NCBI GenBank assembly: GCA_018613035.1
Contig: JAGGRA010000007.1
Coordinates: 1-41,824 of the forward strand
Direction: 5' to 3'
Source of the DNA: Pseudomonas sp. ISL-84
GTDB taxonomy: Bacteria; Bacillota; Bacilli; Bacillales; Cytobacillaceae
Length of the DNA stretch: 41,824 nt
Of the stretch, positions 30,766-38,068 are shown piece by piece. Both the position numbers and the translations under genes were made by a program. The notes below the pieces were generated by a model that worked only from the letters and a program-made list of their open reading frames with translations, was not told the origin of the DNA and searched no databases. The first letter of the stretch is position 1, and the number at the start of each line of letters is the position of its first letter.

Positions 30766-31566
30766 ATGAGTGGTTCTTGGCTTAAACTAGAAGGAAAAGT
30801 AGCAATAGTAACGGGTGGTGCCTCTGGTATCGGCCTGCAAATTACAGAAGAATTGATTAAGAACGGAGCTAAAGTTGTCGTGTCTGATATAAATGGCGAA
30901 AATGGACAGCAGGCAAATGGTTCATATTTTATTAAATGTGATGTAACTAAAAAAGAAAGTGTTGACCAAATGGTAGCCCAAACTGTTGATTTATTTGGTT
31001 CAGTGGACATCCTTGTAAATAATGCCGGTATAAACTTGCCTCGCTTGTTAGTGGATGCAGTTGGAGAAAGACCAGAGTATGAACTAAGTGAGAAAGATTT
31101 TGATCTTATGGTAGCTGTTAATCAAAAAGGCCCATACCTGTGTTCACAAGCAACTGCTAAAGAAATGGTTAAACAAAATAAGGGAGTTATTATAAATATT
31201 GCTTCAGAAGCTGGCCAGGAAGGTTCTGCCGGGCAAAGCTGCTACTCTGCGACAAAAGGGGCCATCATTTCATTTACACGTGCATGGGCAAAGGAACTGG
31301 GTAAGTTTAACATCCGTGTTGTAGCTGTTGCTCCTGGAATTTTGGAAACAACAGGTTTAAGAACGCCAGCTTATGAAGAGGCTTTAGCCTACACAAGGGG
31401 TGTTACAGTCGATGGATTGAATACTGATTATAGCAAGTCTATTCCATTGGGGCGTGAGGGTCAGCTTAAAGAAGTTGGTGATTTAGTCTCTTATCTGGCT
31501 TCAGACCGTTCAAGTTATGTTACAGGCACAACTGTTAATATTTCCGGCGGAAAATCCAGGGGCTGA
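30766..31566 (+). CDS. gutF: Sorbitol-6-phosphate 2-dehydrogenase (SDR)
   Basis: A 266-residue short-chain dehydrogenase: TGGASGIGLQITEEL (about 16-30), NNAGINLPRLL (about 86-96), catalytic Ser in IASEAGQEGSAGQ and Tyr/Lys in CYSATKGAIISF (YxxxK). The N-terminus SWLKLEGKVAIVTGGASG matches lactic-acid-bacteria sorbitol-6-phosphate dehydrogenases (GutF), which oxidise D-sorbitol-6-phosphate to fructose-6-phosphate with NAD+. It is first in a gene order, gutF-R-M-C-B-A, equal to that of Lactobacillus casei. The ribosome binding site is AGGAGGAG. Confidence 0.87.
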   Translation: MSGSWLKLEGKVAIVTGGASGIGLQITEELIKNGAKVVVSDINGENGQQANGSYFIKCDVTKKESVDQMVAQTVDLFGSVDILVNNAGINLPRLLVDAVGERPEYELSEKDFDLMVAVNQKGPYLCSQATAKEMVKQNKGVIINIASEAGQEGSAGQSCYSATKGAIISFTRAWAKELGKFNIRVVAVAPGILETTGLRTPAYEEALAYTRGVTVDGLNTDYSKSIPLGREGQLKEVGDLVSYLASDRSSYVTGTTVNISGGKSRG

Positions 31567-31606
31567 TTCAATGGAAAAAGCATATTAGATAGATGATTGA
31601 TGGAGA

Positions 31607-31656
31607 ATATCGGAAAAAATCCAAAAAAGATAACATTATTTTCATTATTCCGATAT
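31607..31656. promoter_or_regulatory. Spaced inverted repeat ATATCGGAA / TTCCGATAT upstream of gutR
   Basis: ATATCGGAA (31607-31615) and TTCCGATAT (31648-31656) are perfect reverse complements with 32 bases between them (41 bases centre to centre, about four DNA turns). It lies in the gutF-gutR gap. It could be a pair of GutR half sites, a looped operator, or an RNA stem in the operon transcript. Confidence 0.5.
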
Positions 31657-31696
31657 AATTTATACCATTCATTTTAACGGAGGAGGTGGTGATGAC

Positions 31697-33619
31697 ATGT
31701 CTGATGTAAGTATAGATGAACGAGTCTTTCAAATCATTGAGCTGGTCAGGAAAAAAACTTTCTGTCCATTAGACTATCTGGCAGAAGCAATTGGTGTAAG
31801 CACTCGAACGATTCGAAATTATATTAAACAGCTTAATAGTGACTTATATGGTATAGCGGTGCTGGAGAATGAGAGAGGTAAGGGGTACTGGCTGGACATT
31901 AAGGATGAACAGATGTTTGAAGAGTTCATTGAAACATTTAAATCAGAAAAAGCTATGCTGGATTCACCACAGCGCCGGATTGCTTTTATCATTGACCATT
32001 TAATAAACAGCGATGAAACGAATACCCTGGATGAATTAGCTTTTGCTATGAATATTGGAAAGACTACGCTTGTAAATGAATTAAAAAAAGCGGCAGTTTC
32101 CTTAGAAACATATAATCTATCCATACGCGGGAAACAAAACAGCGGAATGTATTTAACCGGCAGTGAGCTGGATATGCGCTTTTTTATTCTTGATAACGTG
32201 TATGACTACCTATATAGCGAATATCCTCTAGACGAGGATATTAAGGAAGAAGTAATTAGAATCACTCAGCAGCATGATTTGGAATCGTCTACGCAAGATC
32301 GATTAATGAAGTCAATCATTGTAATGCTGGATCGATTTTTAAAAGGTCATTCCATTGAAAAAATAAGTGATAAGCATAATAGGCTATTGAAGACAAAGGA
32401 TTATCAGATTGCTCTAGAGATAGCGGAAACAATAGAGAAACAGCTTCCAATCAGGATTCCTAAGCAGGAAATATTATTTATCACGATTCCCATTGCAGGC
32501 AGAAGAACTCCAACGAATACTCGAAGCATGGCCGATATCACCATTACTGAGGATATAAAAACCCTTCTAAACTTAATTATGGAACAGCTGGGATTTGAAA
32601 AGGAAATAGTCCTGGAAAATGAAGAGTTTTTTAAGGATCTGCAATACCACTTAACTTTTATGTTAAACCGTCTCATGTTTAACATCCGTATAGATAATCC
32701 GCTGCTTGCAGATGTGAAGGAGAAGTATCCTGTTGCATATAAAATGGCAGAAATAGCTGGTCAGGTAATTGAAAGTGAATATGAGGTAAAGGTCTCAGAT
32801 GATGAACTTGGATATATAGCCTTTTATTTTGGAGTGTTTATTACTCAAAATGATGTAAAAACCAAACGATTGAAGCAGGTTGCTGTCATCTGCGGCACAG
32901 GCAGGGGAACAGCCAAGCTGGTGGCGATACAGCTCCAGCGTGTCCTGAATCCTAATACTCAAATCGACCTTTTTTCTGAGTCAGAAGCTTCAAAAGAGTT
33001 ATTGGATCATTACAATATTGTATTTACAACGGTGAAGCTTGAATTTGAAACTGATGCTCCAATCATTATGATTGACGAGATATTCAATGAAAATAGTGTT
33101 TCCAAACAAATTGAAAAAGTGACCTATCTGCAAAAATTTAAGCTTAAAGATGAGGGCCAGCATAATTCACTAATGAAGCTGTTAATTAATAAAGATAAGT
33201 TTTTTCTCTTGGACAGCAGCAAAAGCTATCAAGAAAATGTGATGGACATGGTTGATCATTTAGTGGATAAAGAATACTTGGATGCGGGATTTAAAGAAAG
33301 ATTAAAAGATAGAGAAGCCAAAGGATCGATGGTATTTGATCGGTACATAGCTTTGCCGCATACCAGTAATACCGCAACAGACAAAATTGAATTGGCGCTG
33401 GGGGTCTTTCCGCAAAACGTCCTGGCTGACGGAAAAGAAATTAAACTGGTCTTTTTATTAGGGATTCCAAAGCAAATAGATTATGATGCAAGCCTCTTAG
33501 TTAAAATTTATGACGAAATCATCAGGATTGCAGCTGACGATCAGCTAATCGATCAGATGGCACACTCATCCAGCTATGAGGAGTTAGGCAAATGCCTGGT
33601 GTATGCAAGCAGGTCGTAA
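31697..33619 (+). CDS. gutR: PRD-containing transcriptional activator of the glucitol operon (GutR)
   Basis: A 640-residue regulator: N-terminal DeoR/HTH_11 domain (LDYLAEAIGVSTRTIRNYIKQL, about 21-44), a Mga-like helix-turn-helix (LDELAFAMNIGKTTLVNELKKA), two PRD domains (about 190-290 and 310-405), an EIIB-like domain with Cys in VAVICGTGRGTAKLVA, and an EIIA-like domain with His in RYIALPHTSNTATDK. This plan belongs to MtlR/GutR-type activators, not RNA-binding antiterminators. PTS phosphorylation of the His/Cys sites would signal substrate. The second PRD reads ELGYIAFYFGVF where most have IALHF, so one regulatory His is a Tyr. The ribosome binding site GGAGGTGGTGAT is very strong. Confidence 0.87.
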   Translation: MSDVSIDERVFQIIELVRKKTFCPLDYLAEAIGVSTRTIRNYIKQLNSDLYGIAVLENERGKGYWLDIKDEQMFEEFIETFKSEKAMLDSPQRRIAFIIDHLINSDETNTLDELAFAMNIGKTTLVNELKKAAVSLETYNLSIRGKQNSGMYLTGSELDMRFFILDNVYDYLYSEYPLDEDIKEEVIRITQQHDLESSTQDRLMKSIIVMLDRFLKGHSIEKISDKHNRLLKTKDYQIALEIAETIEKQLPIRIPKQEILFITIPIAGRRTPTNTRSMADITITEDIKTLLNLIMEQLGFEKEIVLENEEFFKDLQYHLTFMLNRLMFNIRIDNPLLADVKEKYPVAYKMAEIAGQVIESEYEVKVSDDELGYIAFYFGVFITQNDVKTKRLKQVAVICGTGRGTAKLVAIQLQRVLNPNTQIDLFSESEASKELLDHYNIVFTTVKLEFETDAPIIMIDEIFNENSVSKQIEKVTYLQKFKLKDEGQHNSLMKLLINKDKFFLLDSSKSYQENVMDMVDHLVDKEYLDAGFKERLKDREAKGSMVFDRYIALPHTSNTATDKIELALGVFPQNVLADGKEIKLVFLLGIPKQIDYDASLLVKIYDEIIRIAADDQLIDQMAHSSSYEELGKCLVYASRS

Positions 33620-33648
33620 TTCAATCAAATGGTAGGAAGTGAACAGCA

Positions 33649-34098
33649 ATGAATATTTTAGTGATCATGATTTTTATCGCAGGAGCATTTCTGATTCAAA
33701 TGGGACTTGGGTTTCTGCAAATAAAGCATTTTTCAAATTCCTATGCGGAGTTGAGAAGAATAGGCAAAGTTGCCATTGGCAAGAAACCTGGGAAGTTTCG
33801 AGCTGGAACCATTGTCCTTTTTGCCGTTTCAAATAGCGGAAGAATCTTAAAAGCTCAAAAAATGCAAGGGGTTACCATCATGGCAAAGGTTAAGGATTTG
33901 CCAGGTTTTGAAGATAAAAACATCAGAACGTTAAAAGAGGAGGATTTGGCCCATTGCAATAAGCTCTTGAAGCAAGCCATCCTCGATGCGGCATCCAATT
34001 ATAAGACGATCATGAGCGGAGGAGTTATTCCTGAAAAGAGTAGTCTTTTTAAGAACATGATGCTGAAGGCTGAACGTGCTGTTACTGTAAAAAAATAA
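33649..34098 (+). CDS. gutM: Glucitol operon activator GutM
   Basis: A 149-residue protein with one N-terminal membrane helix (ILVIMIFIAGAFLIQMGLGFL, residues about 3-23) and a small basic soluble domain (IGKVAIGKKPGKFRAGTIVLFAV). Length, helix and location between gutR and gutC match GutM of E. coli and L. casei, where it raises expression of the sorbitol operon. How it does so is unclear. The ribosome binding site is TAGGAAGTG. Confidence 0.85.
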   Translation: MNILVIMIFIAGAFLIQMGLGFLQIKHFSNSYAELRRIGKVAIGKKPGKFRAGTIVLFAVSNSGRILKAQKMQGVTIMAKVKDLPGFEDKNIRTLKEEDLAHCNKLLKQAILDAASNYKTIMSGGVIPEKSSLFKNMMLKAERAVTVKK

Positions 34099-34114
34099 TA
34101 AGAGGTGAAAGATA

Positions 34115-34666
34115 ATGGATTTTATCATCAAATTTGCTGAAGGCTTTATGAAATTATTTCAAACTGGCGCTGATGTTTTCATTTCATGGATGACCGGCAT
34201 TGTCCCAGTTGTATTACTTTTAATTGTTGCAATGAATACCCTGATACAAATTATTGGAGAAAAACGTATTAACAGGCTGGCAAAGGCATCATCGAAAAAC
34301 CCTCTATTAAGATATATGGTTCTTCCGTTTGTTGGTTCCTTCATGCTTGGTAATCCGATGGCATTGTCTTTGGGACGTTTTTTACCTGAAAAATATAAGC
34401 CAAGCTACTATGCATCTGGAGCTTATTTCTGCCATACAAGCAATGGTTTATTCCCGCATATTAACCCTGGTGAACTATTTATCTTCCTTGGTATTGCAGC
34501 AGGAATTGAAACACTAGGTTTCAGTACAGCAGAATTGGCTGTCCGCTACCTCCTGGTTGGTCTTGTTATGAACTTCTTTGCTGGATGGATTACGGACTTC
34601 ACAACAAAAATGGTTGAAAAACAACAGGGAATTAAATTAAAAACAGAAGTTAAATTAAATCACTAG
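34115..34666 (+). CDS. gutC: PTS glucitol/sorbitol-specific EIIC component
   Basis: A 183-residue membrane subunit with about four helices: VVLLLIVAMNTLIQIIGEKRINRLAK, YMVLPFVGSFMLGNPMALSLGRFLPEKYKPSYYASGAYFCHTSNGLFPHINPGE (the family's best-conserved loop), and LLVGLVMNFFAGWITDF at the end. E. coli SrlA is of similar size, so it is not truncated. With the membrane part of EIIB it forms the sugar channel. The ribosome binding site is AAGAGGTG, 16 bases after gutM. Confidence 0.92.
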   Translation: MDFIIKFAEGFMKLFQTGADVFISWMTGIVPVVLLLIVAMNTLIQIIGEKRINRLAKASSKNPLLRYMVLPFVGSFMLGNPMALSLGRFLPEKYKPSYYASGAYFCHTSNGLFPHINPGELFIFLGIAAGIETLGFSTAELAVRYLLVGLVMNFFAGWITDFTTKMVEKQQGIKLKTEVKLNH

Positions 34667-34687
34667 GATTTAGAGGGGGTTAAGGAA

Positions 34688-35701
34688 ATGGCTGAATATC
34701 GTTCTATTAAAGTTGTAAAAGGCAGTGGAGGGTTCGGAGGTCCGCTGACGATTACTCCTACAGATAAAAGAAATAAAATTGTCTATATTACAGGCGGCGG
34801 TTCAGAGCCTGATATTGTTGAGAAAATTGCAGAGTTAACAGGTGCTGAGCCTGTGAATGGGTTCCAAACCTCTGTACCAGATGAGGAAATCATGGTTGCC
34901 ATTATTGACTGTGGCGGTACACTGCGCTGCGGAATTTATCCGCAAAAACGCATTCCAACGATTAATATTATGCCGACAGGCAAAACAGGCCCTTTGGCTA
35001 AATTTATCACTGAAGATATTTATGTATCTTCTGTTGGGAAAGATCAAATTGAACCTGCGGATGATGCAGAAGTGCATGTAGCTGCAGCGGCAGAAAAGCT
35101 TCCTGAGCCGGAAAAAGAATATAAGTACAGCACAGATAAAAAGATTTCCCAAACGCTGGCTGCCAATAAAAATAAAAGCATCATAACTAAGTTTGGCTTA
35201 GGTGCCGGAAAAGTTATAAATACTTTCTATCAGGCTGCACGTGATGCTGTTCAAACAATGATCAACACCATTATACCATTCATGGCCTTTGTATCCTTAT
35301 TAATTGGGATTATCCAGGGATCAGGAATTGGAAATGTATTTGCTGATGTCATGGCTCCTTTGGCAGGAAACATTTGGGGACTGATATTGATTGGCTTCAT
35401 TTGTTCGTTGCCATTCTTATCTCCATTGCTCGGACCAGGTGCGGTTATCGCACAGGTTATTGGTACGTTAATCGGAGTGGAAATTGGCAAAGGTAATATT
35501 CCGCCAAACCTTGCTCTTCCTGCTTTGTTTGCTATTAACACTCAAAATGCCTGTGACTTTATTCCAGTAGGTTTAGGGCTGGCAGATGCTGAACCCGAAA
35601 CAGTAGAAGTCGGTGTGCCATCTGTTCTTTATTCTCGTTTCTTAATAGGGGTCCCTCGGGTGTTCGTAGCCTGGCTGGCCAGCTTCGGATTATACGAATA
35701 A
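34688..35701 (+). CDS. gutB: PTS glucitol/sorbitol-specific EIIB component with second membrane domain
   Basis: A 337-residue subunit: N-terminal EIIB domain (residues 1-110) with the phospho-Cys region [18 protein letters not shown] (Cys75 and Cys81), then a linker with charged repeats and a membrane domain with [40 protein letters not shown] and [24 protein letters not shown]. It aligns through its last residue (GLYE) with the end of E. coli SrlE. The first frame after its stop codon stays open for 33 more codons and overlaps the start of gutA. The ribosome binding site is AGAGGGGG. Confidence 0.92.
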   Translation: MAEYRSIKVVKGSGGFGGPLTITPTDKRNKIVYITGGGSEPDIVEKIAELTGAEPVNGFQTSVPDEEIMVAIIDCGGTLRCGIYPQKRIPTINIMPTGKTGPLAKFITEDIYVSSVGKDQIEPADDAEVHVAAAAEKLPEPEKEYKYSTDKKISQTLAANKNKSIITKFGLGAGKVINTFYQAARDAVQTMINTIIPFMAFVSLLIGIIQGSGIGNVFADVMAPLAGNIWGLILIGFICSLPFLSPLLGPGAVIAQVIGTLIGVEIGKGNIPPNLALPALFAINTQNACDFIPVGLGLADAEPETVEVGVPSVLYSRFLIGVPRVFVAWLASFGLYE

Positions 35702-35786
35702 GAAATTAGTAAGCAGTTCTATAACTATACTAAATTAGAAGTAGAAGGAGGCGTTAAAGCACAACTTCTTGTTGATGCTAATGCTT

Positions 35787-36152
35787 ATGAAAAAAATTTA
35801 TGAAAACAAAATAAAAAATGTGGGTCCATTTGCTAATACATTCCTTGAAGAGAAAATGTTTATTTTATTCGGTAATGAGGCTCCCCAAGATCTAAAAGAT
35901 TTCTGCTACAACATAGATGTTGTAAATGCTGATGGAGAAATTAAAGAAGGCCAAAAGCTGCTTATTAATGATGATGCTTTTGAAATTACGGCTGTTGGCA
36001 ATCTTGTGCAGCGTAACCTTACTACTCTTGGCCATATTACATTAAGGTTTGATGGGATGACAGATGCTGAGCTTCCAGGAACCTTATACTTAGAAAATAA
36101 AGAAATCCCTCCTATTGATTTAAATACTGAATTAAAGATTGTTAGTGAATAA
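35787..36152 (+). CDS. gutA: PTS glucitol/sorbitol-specific EIIA component
   Basis: A 121-residue cytosolic EIIA of the Gut family counted from MKKIYENKI, which aligns with MTVIYQTTI of E. coli SrlB. The conserved part is FEITAVGNLVQRNLTTLGHITLRFDGMTDAELPGT, with the His of LGH the likely phosphorylation site. E. coli's additional IHCH motif is absent. In-frame alternatives at 35769 (TTG), 35775 and 35781 would add a hydrophobic MLMLML-like tail. The nearest good ribosome binding site, GAAGGAGG at 35744-35751, is 35 bases from the chosen ATG and 17 from TTG 35769, so the true start is uncertain. Confidence 0.88.
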   Translation: MKKIYENKIKNVGPFANTFLEEKMFILFGNEAPQDLKDFCYNIDVVNADGEIKEGQKLLINDDAFEITAVGNLVQRNLTTLGHITLRFDGMTDAELPGTLYLENKEIPPIDLNTELKIVSE

Positions 36153-36190
36153 TTAGGCAGATGATTAACCTCTGCTGATTTAACAAACAA

Positions 36191-36221
36191 AGAGGCTTAA
36201 TCTATTAATGGTTAAGTCTCT
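36191..36221 (+). other. Intergenic hairpin between gutA and the transaldolase-like gene
   Basis: AGAGGCTTAA (36191-36200) pairs with TTAAGTCTCT (36212-36221), one G-T pair, followed by ATTTTAT. It is a weak terminator or a processing/attenuation hairpin. It ends ten bases before the ribosome binding site of the next gene. Confidence 0.55.
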
Positions 36222-36241
36222 ATTTTATGAGGAGGATAAAA

Positions 36242-36913
36242 ATGAGACTTTACATAGACTCTGCAAATGTTGAGCAAATATGTCATCTAAATGAGTATTA
36301 TCCGATTGCCGGGGTTACAACAAATCCATCTATTCTTGTCAAAGAGAATCGCCCTTTCTTGGAAGTTCTGAAAGAAATTAGAGAAGTTATTGGCGAGGAG
36401 AAAGAGTTATTTGTGCAGTTAATTGGAGAAACCGCTGAAGAAATGATAGAAGAAGCGAATTTTTTAATGAGGGAGTTAACTGGCAAAGTAGCAGTAAAAA
36501 TTCCTGTAACAGAGGAAGGGCTTAAGGCGATTAAAATTTTGTCTGCAGCAAATATCCCCGTACTGGCGACTACAATCTATACTTCTTTTCAGGCACTTAT
36601 GGCAGCCTTGGCAGGTGCTAAATATGTGGCACCTTATGTGAACAGGATTGATAATTTAACCGGTAACGGTGTAAAAGTAGTATCAGAGATTGCTCAATTC
36701 TTTGAAAGCTACAAGTTATCTACAGAAATTCTTGCAGCGAGCTTTAAAAATGTCCAGCAAATTCATGATGTTTGTCTGGCAGGCGCGGAAACGGTAACTG
36801 TCAGCCCTGACCTCATCGAAAAATTCATTGCTTTTCCTGCTACAGCTTCTGACGTGACAGTATTTAAAACGGAATGGCAGAAAGCCTATGGAACAGATTT
36901 AATCTATTCTTAA
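36242..36913 (+). CDS. Fructose-6-phosphate aldolase-like transaldolase family protein
   Basis: A 223-residue protein of the small transaldolase/FSA subfamily, far shorter than classic transaldolases. Motifs: MRLYIDSANVEQI, GVTTNPSIL (about 24-32), Schiff-base Lys86 in KVAVKIPVTEEGLKAIK, and YVAPYVNRIDNL. FSA enzymes split fructose-6-phosphate into dihydroxyacetone and glyceraldehyde-3-phosphate or act as transaldolases, and these cannot be separated by eye. ATG 36242 is chosen because GGAGG (36231-36235) is six bases upstream; ATG 36227 has no such site. It follows the gut genes on the same strand, so it may act on fructose-6-phosphate made by GutF. Confidence 0.85.
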   Translation: MRLYIDSANVEQICHLNEYYPIAGVTTNPSILVKENRPFLEVLKEIREVIGEEKELFVQLIGETAEEMIEEANFLMRELTGKVAVKIPVTEEGLKAIKILSAANIPVLATTIYTSFQALMAALAGAKYVAPYVNRIDNLTGNGVKVVSEIAQFFESYKLSTEILAASFKNVQQIHDVCLAGAETVTVSPDLIEKFIAFPATASDVTVFKTEWQKAYGTDLIYS

Positions 36914-36932
36914 AAAGAAAGCAGGGAGAAAA

Positions 36933-37724
36933 ATGATTGAGAAACAGGTGGTATTTTTTGATTTAGACGGCACACTTTTAACAAGTGACTTAAAAGTAGC
37001 AAGCAGTTCAATTGAGGCGATTCATAGGATACGAGAGCAAGGGGTAGAGCCTGTTATTGCTACGGGAAGAACGATAATGGAAATAGGATATGTTATGGAA
37101 GAAACAGGAATACGTTCCTGTGTAGCTATGAATGGCCAATATGTTCTTTATGAGGGTGAAATAATATATGAGAACCCACTAGATGTAAATGAAGTGAAAG
37201 CATTGCATGAAGGATCTTTCCTGAAAGGACATGAACTGGCTTTTTACAACGCAGAAAACATTACGGTTACTGCCGGCGATTCAGATTTAATTACGAAGAA
37301 CTATGAGCGGGTAGGCGGGGTGTATCCGCCAATAGATGATCGTCTATACTTAAATGAGACTATTCATCAAATGCTGATATTCTGTGAAGAAGGGGAAGAA
37401 GCCTTTTATCAGGAGCGTTTTCCTTACTTCCAATTTGTAAGGAACTCTCCGTTTGGCTGCGATATTTATCCTGCGGGTACTTCTAAAGCAACCGGAATTG
37501 AGAGGCTGCTCTCATTAAAAAACATATCTAGAGAGTCAACCTATGCTTTTGGGGATGGATTAAATGACTTGGAAATGTTCCAGCTAGTTCAACACCCCAT
37601 TGCAATGGGGAATGCTTTAGATATTGTAAAACAGTCTGCTAAATATGTAACACATTCACATGATGAAAATGGTATTTTGAAAGGTTTGGAGCTGTGTGGT
37701 TTACTAAGTCGTAAAGCGGTTTAG
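36933..37724 (+). CDS. Cof-type HAD-family sugar phosphatase
   Basis: A 263-residue HAD hydrolase of the Cof/IIB type: FFDLDGTLLTSDL (residues 8-20, nucleophile Asp9 and acid Asp11), TGRTIMEIG (motif II region), Lys in GTSKATGIERLL (motif III) and AFGDGLNDLEMF (motif IV). A C2-type cap domain lies between. These enzymes dephosphorylate sugar phosphates and similar small molecules in the cytosol. It starts 19 bases after the FSA-like gene, so it is probably in the gut transcript and may relieve sugar-phosphate excess. A terminator follows. Confidence 0.87.
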   Translation: MIEKQVVFFDLDGTLLTSDLKVASSSIEAIHRIREQGVEPVIATGRTIMEIGYVMEETGIRSCVAMNGQYVLYEGEIIYENPLDVNEVKALHEGSFLKGHELAFYNAENITVTAGDSDLITKNYERVGGVYPPIDDRLYLNETIHQMLIFCEEGEEAFYQERFPYFQFVRNSPFGCDIYPAGTSKATGIERLLSLKNISRESTYAFGDGLNDLEMFQLVQHPIAMGNALDIVKQSAKYVTHSHDENGILKGLELCGLLSRKAV

Positions 37725-37742
37725 ATAGTAAAGGGTAATCAT

Positions 37743-37770
37743 GGAGGCCAGAGCTAAACGGCCTCCTTTT
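37743..37770 (+). terminator. Terminator of the gut operon
   Basis: GGAGGCC (37743-37749), loop AGAGCTAAAC, GGCCTCC (37760-37766), TTTT. It follows the HAD stop codon by 19 bases. Confidence 0.87.
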
Positions 37771-37911
37771 GTGTTTCTCAAATTTGTACATCAAGATTAA
37801 TGGATTTGTATGGGCAAATTCTTCAGTCCTGGAAGATTTAACATAAGCCGCAGTCCCTAAATTTGAAAGAGTGCCATCCTAATAGACAAAAGAGAAAATT
37901 TTTAAAAATTG

Positions 37912-37955
37912 AAGTGCCTGTCCTCAAATTGTATATGGGAACAGGCACTTTTTTA
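37912..37955. repeat. Hairpin with AAGTGCCTGT / ACAGGCACTT arms
   Basis: AAGTGCCTGT (37912-37921) and ACAGGCACTT (37941-37950) are perfect reverse complements, followed by T5. The terminator at 39507-39544 shares TGCCTGTC...GACAGGCA, and TGCCTGACC stands at 39664. This points to a repeat family used as terminators. No gene ends just upstream of this copy. Confidence 0.6.
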
Positions 37956-37970
37956 CTTATCCAATAATCA

Positions 37971-37999
37971 TTGCTTATTCCCCCAAACCGCATTATAGT
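37971..37999 (+). promoter_or_regulatory. Sigma-A promoter of the aspartase gene
   Basis: TTGCTT (37971-37976), 17-base spacer, TATAGT (37994-37999). It is 70 bases upstream of the start codon, leaving an A/T-rich leader. Confidence 0.65.
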
Positions 38000-38068
38000 G
38001 AATACGAAGGATTAGTCATTAAAAACCTATATATATCTGAAAGGTTTATATAAAGGAGAATGAATGAA

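Larger units (their letters stand above)
37725..38068. other. 344-base gap: terminator, repeated-type hairpin, aspA promoter
   Basis: It contains a terminator (37743-37770), a hairpin with AAGTGCCTGT arms (37912-37955), a sigma-A promoter (37971-37999) and an A/T-rich leader before aspA. A leader hairpin AAACCT/AGGTTT near 38020-38047 is weak. No gene is seen. Confidence 0.6.
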
